Assembly (NCBI GenBank): GCA_013813825.1
Contig: JACCRA010000422.1
Coordinates: forward strand, 1 to 5,911
Direction of reading: 5' to 3'
Source of the DNA: Pyrinomonadaceae bacterium
Lineage (GTDB): Bacteria > Acidobacteriota > Blastocatellia > Pyrinomonadales > Pyrinomonadaceae
DNA length: 5,911 nt
This document shows positions 5,318 through 5,911 of the stretch, piece by piece (within the stretch, counting starts at the first letter, position 1; the number at the start of each line of letters is the position of its first letter). Both the position numbers and the translations under genes were made by a program. Under the pieces are notes generated by a model. The model made no database searches and was not told the DNA's origin. It was given only the letters and a program-made list of their open reading frames with translations.

Positions 5318-5911
5318 TTATTGTTTGGGTTGCGTTTTAGCCACCACCAATGGCTGCCGCGCTTCAGGCTCCCGGCGGTAGAAGACGCGCGGGCGTTGAC
5401 CGTTCCGCTTGATCACATCCAGCCCGCGCTCCGCGTCATTGAAAGAGAGATTTAACCCCAGCCCGCGCGCGGCTTTCATCTTCTCAATTTGCATCACCGG
5501 CACCCGAACGCTCGCATAGTCAAGCCACTCTCTGATAATGATTTGTCCGTCCGTCGGTTCGTCGTCGGCCGCCGCCTGTTTCAGCCCCTCTTCGACGAGA
5601 GCATAAGTCAACAGCCCGTGCCCGAGCTCGGTCACTTCCAGCGCCGCTTGGAAACTCTGCGCAGCGGTCAAAACGTACATGCCTTTCTCGTAAGCGAGTT
5701 GCGCCAAGCCCTTTGAGTTCATCGGCCCGCGCCGCTTCTCCTCGGCTTCAAGTGCTTGGCCGCTGTCGCAGGCGTCCAGCACCAAAAGAATGTTGCCCGC
5801 ATTTAGCGGCTCGAAAGCCTGTTCCAATTCGCGGTCGGAGATGCCGCGCGCGAGCAACAGTTTAGCGCCGGCGGCATCCACTGCCTCGCGCCGGCCCATG
5901 AAGCCTAAGTC
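5318..5911 (-). CDS. Caspase-like (peptidase C14) domain protein, C-terminal 197 residues
   Basis: The frame is open to the right edge (DLGF precedes the first visible Met at 5899), so the N-terminus lies outside and that Met is probably internal. The visible part shows GISDRELEQAF followed by the beta strand and nucleophile ILLVLDACDSG; the catalytic Cys codon is at 5768-5770. Then come YVLTAAQ and GHGLLTYALVEEGL, typical of the caspase p10-like half. The catalytic His would be upstream, outside the window. Caspase-fold proteases of bacteria cut after specific basic or acidic residues and are often fused to WD40 or other sensor domains; I recall WD40-caspase fusions with a similar C-terminus in Acidobacteriota, but the fusion partner cannot be seen here. 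The C-terminus (RPRVFYRRE and a Gln/Lys-rich end) has no membrane segment. Asp follows the Cys where metacaspases usually have His. Confidence 0.88.
   Translation of the reverse strand, partial: DLGFMGRREAVDAAGAKLLLARGISDRELEQAFEPLNAGNILLVLDACDSGQALEAEEKRRGPMNSKGLAQLAYEKGMYVLTAAQSFQAALEVTELGHGLLTYALVEEGLKQAAADDEPTDGQIIIREWLDYASVRVPVMQIEKMKAARGLGLNLSFNDAERGLDVIKRNGQRPRVFYRREPEARQPLVVAKTQPKQ

Noticed and set aside
5899..5899. Met codon at 5899 as the true start of the caspase-like gene
   Set aside because: The frame stays open through the window edge, and the Met lies inside the expected caspase core after the missing His motif, so the gene is better treated as truncated by the window.

Overview
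The window looks like chromosomal DNA of a GC-rich, free-living Gram-negative bacterium. From remembered resemblance only, the best guess is Acidobacteriota, perhaps Blastocatellia. The main pointers are the caspase-fold protein with its DACDSG and RPRVFYRRE signatures, the secreted LolA-like beta-rich protein with a Pro/Ser linker, and the stand-alone ATP-grasp protein. No mobile element, phage gene, tRNA, rRNA or CRISPR array is visible.

Layout from left to right: (1) bases 1-1516, minus strand, the N-terminal three quarters of a transketolase that runs off the left edge; (2) 1517-2017, a non-coding stretch with the transketolase leader (a hairpin and a Shine-Dalgarno site) and, further right, a strong intrinsic terminator for the next gene; (3) 2018-2923, minus strand, an exported protein of unknown function; (4) 2924-3234, a divergent promoter region with a good sigma70-type promoter facing right; (5) 3235-4470, plus strand, an ATP-grasp ligase-like protein with an unusual Ala-rich then Lys-rich C-terminal tail; (6) 4471-4695, an intergenic region carrying a 100-bp imperfect palindrome built of 9-bp repeat units; (7) 4696-5244, plus strand, a small DEDDh 3'-5' exonuclease; (8) 5318-5911, minus strand, the C-terminal part of a caspase-like (peptidase C14) protein that runs off the right edge and converges on the exonuclease.

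The genes do not form one obvious operon. Transketolase is housekeeping (pentose phosphate pathway). The secreted protein has its own terminator and probably its own promoter. The ATP-grasp and exonuclease genes share a strand but are 225 bp apart, with the palindromic repeat between them, so co-transcription is uncertain. The caspase-like gene faces the other way. The most interesting items are the ATP-grasp protein with its histone-H1-like tail, the palindromic 9-bp repeat element, and the start-codon ambiguity of the secreted protein. I see no convincing new multi-gene system.
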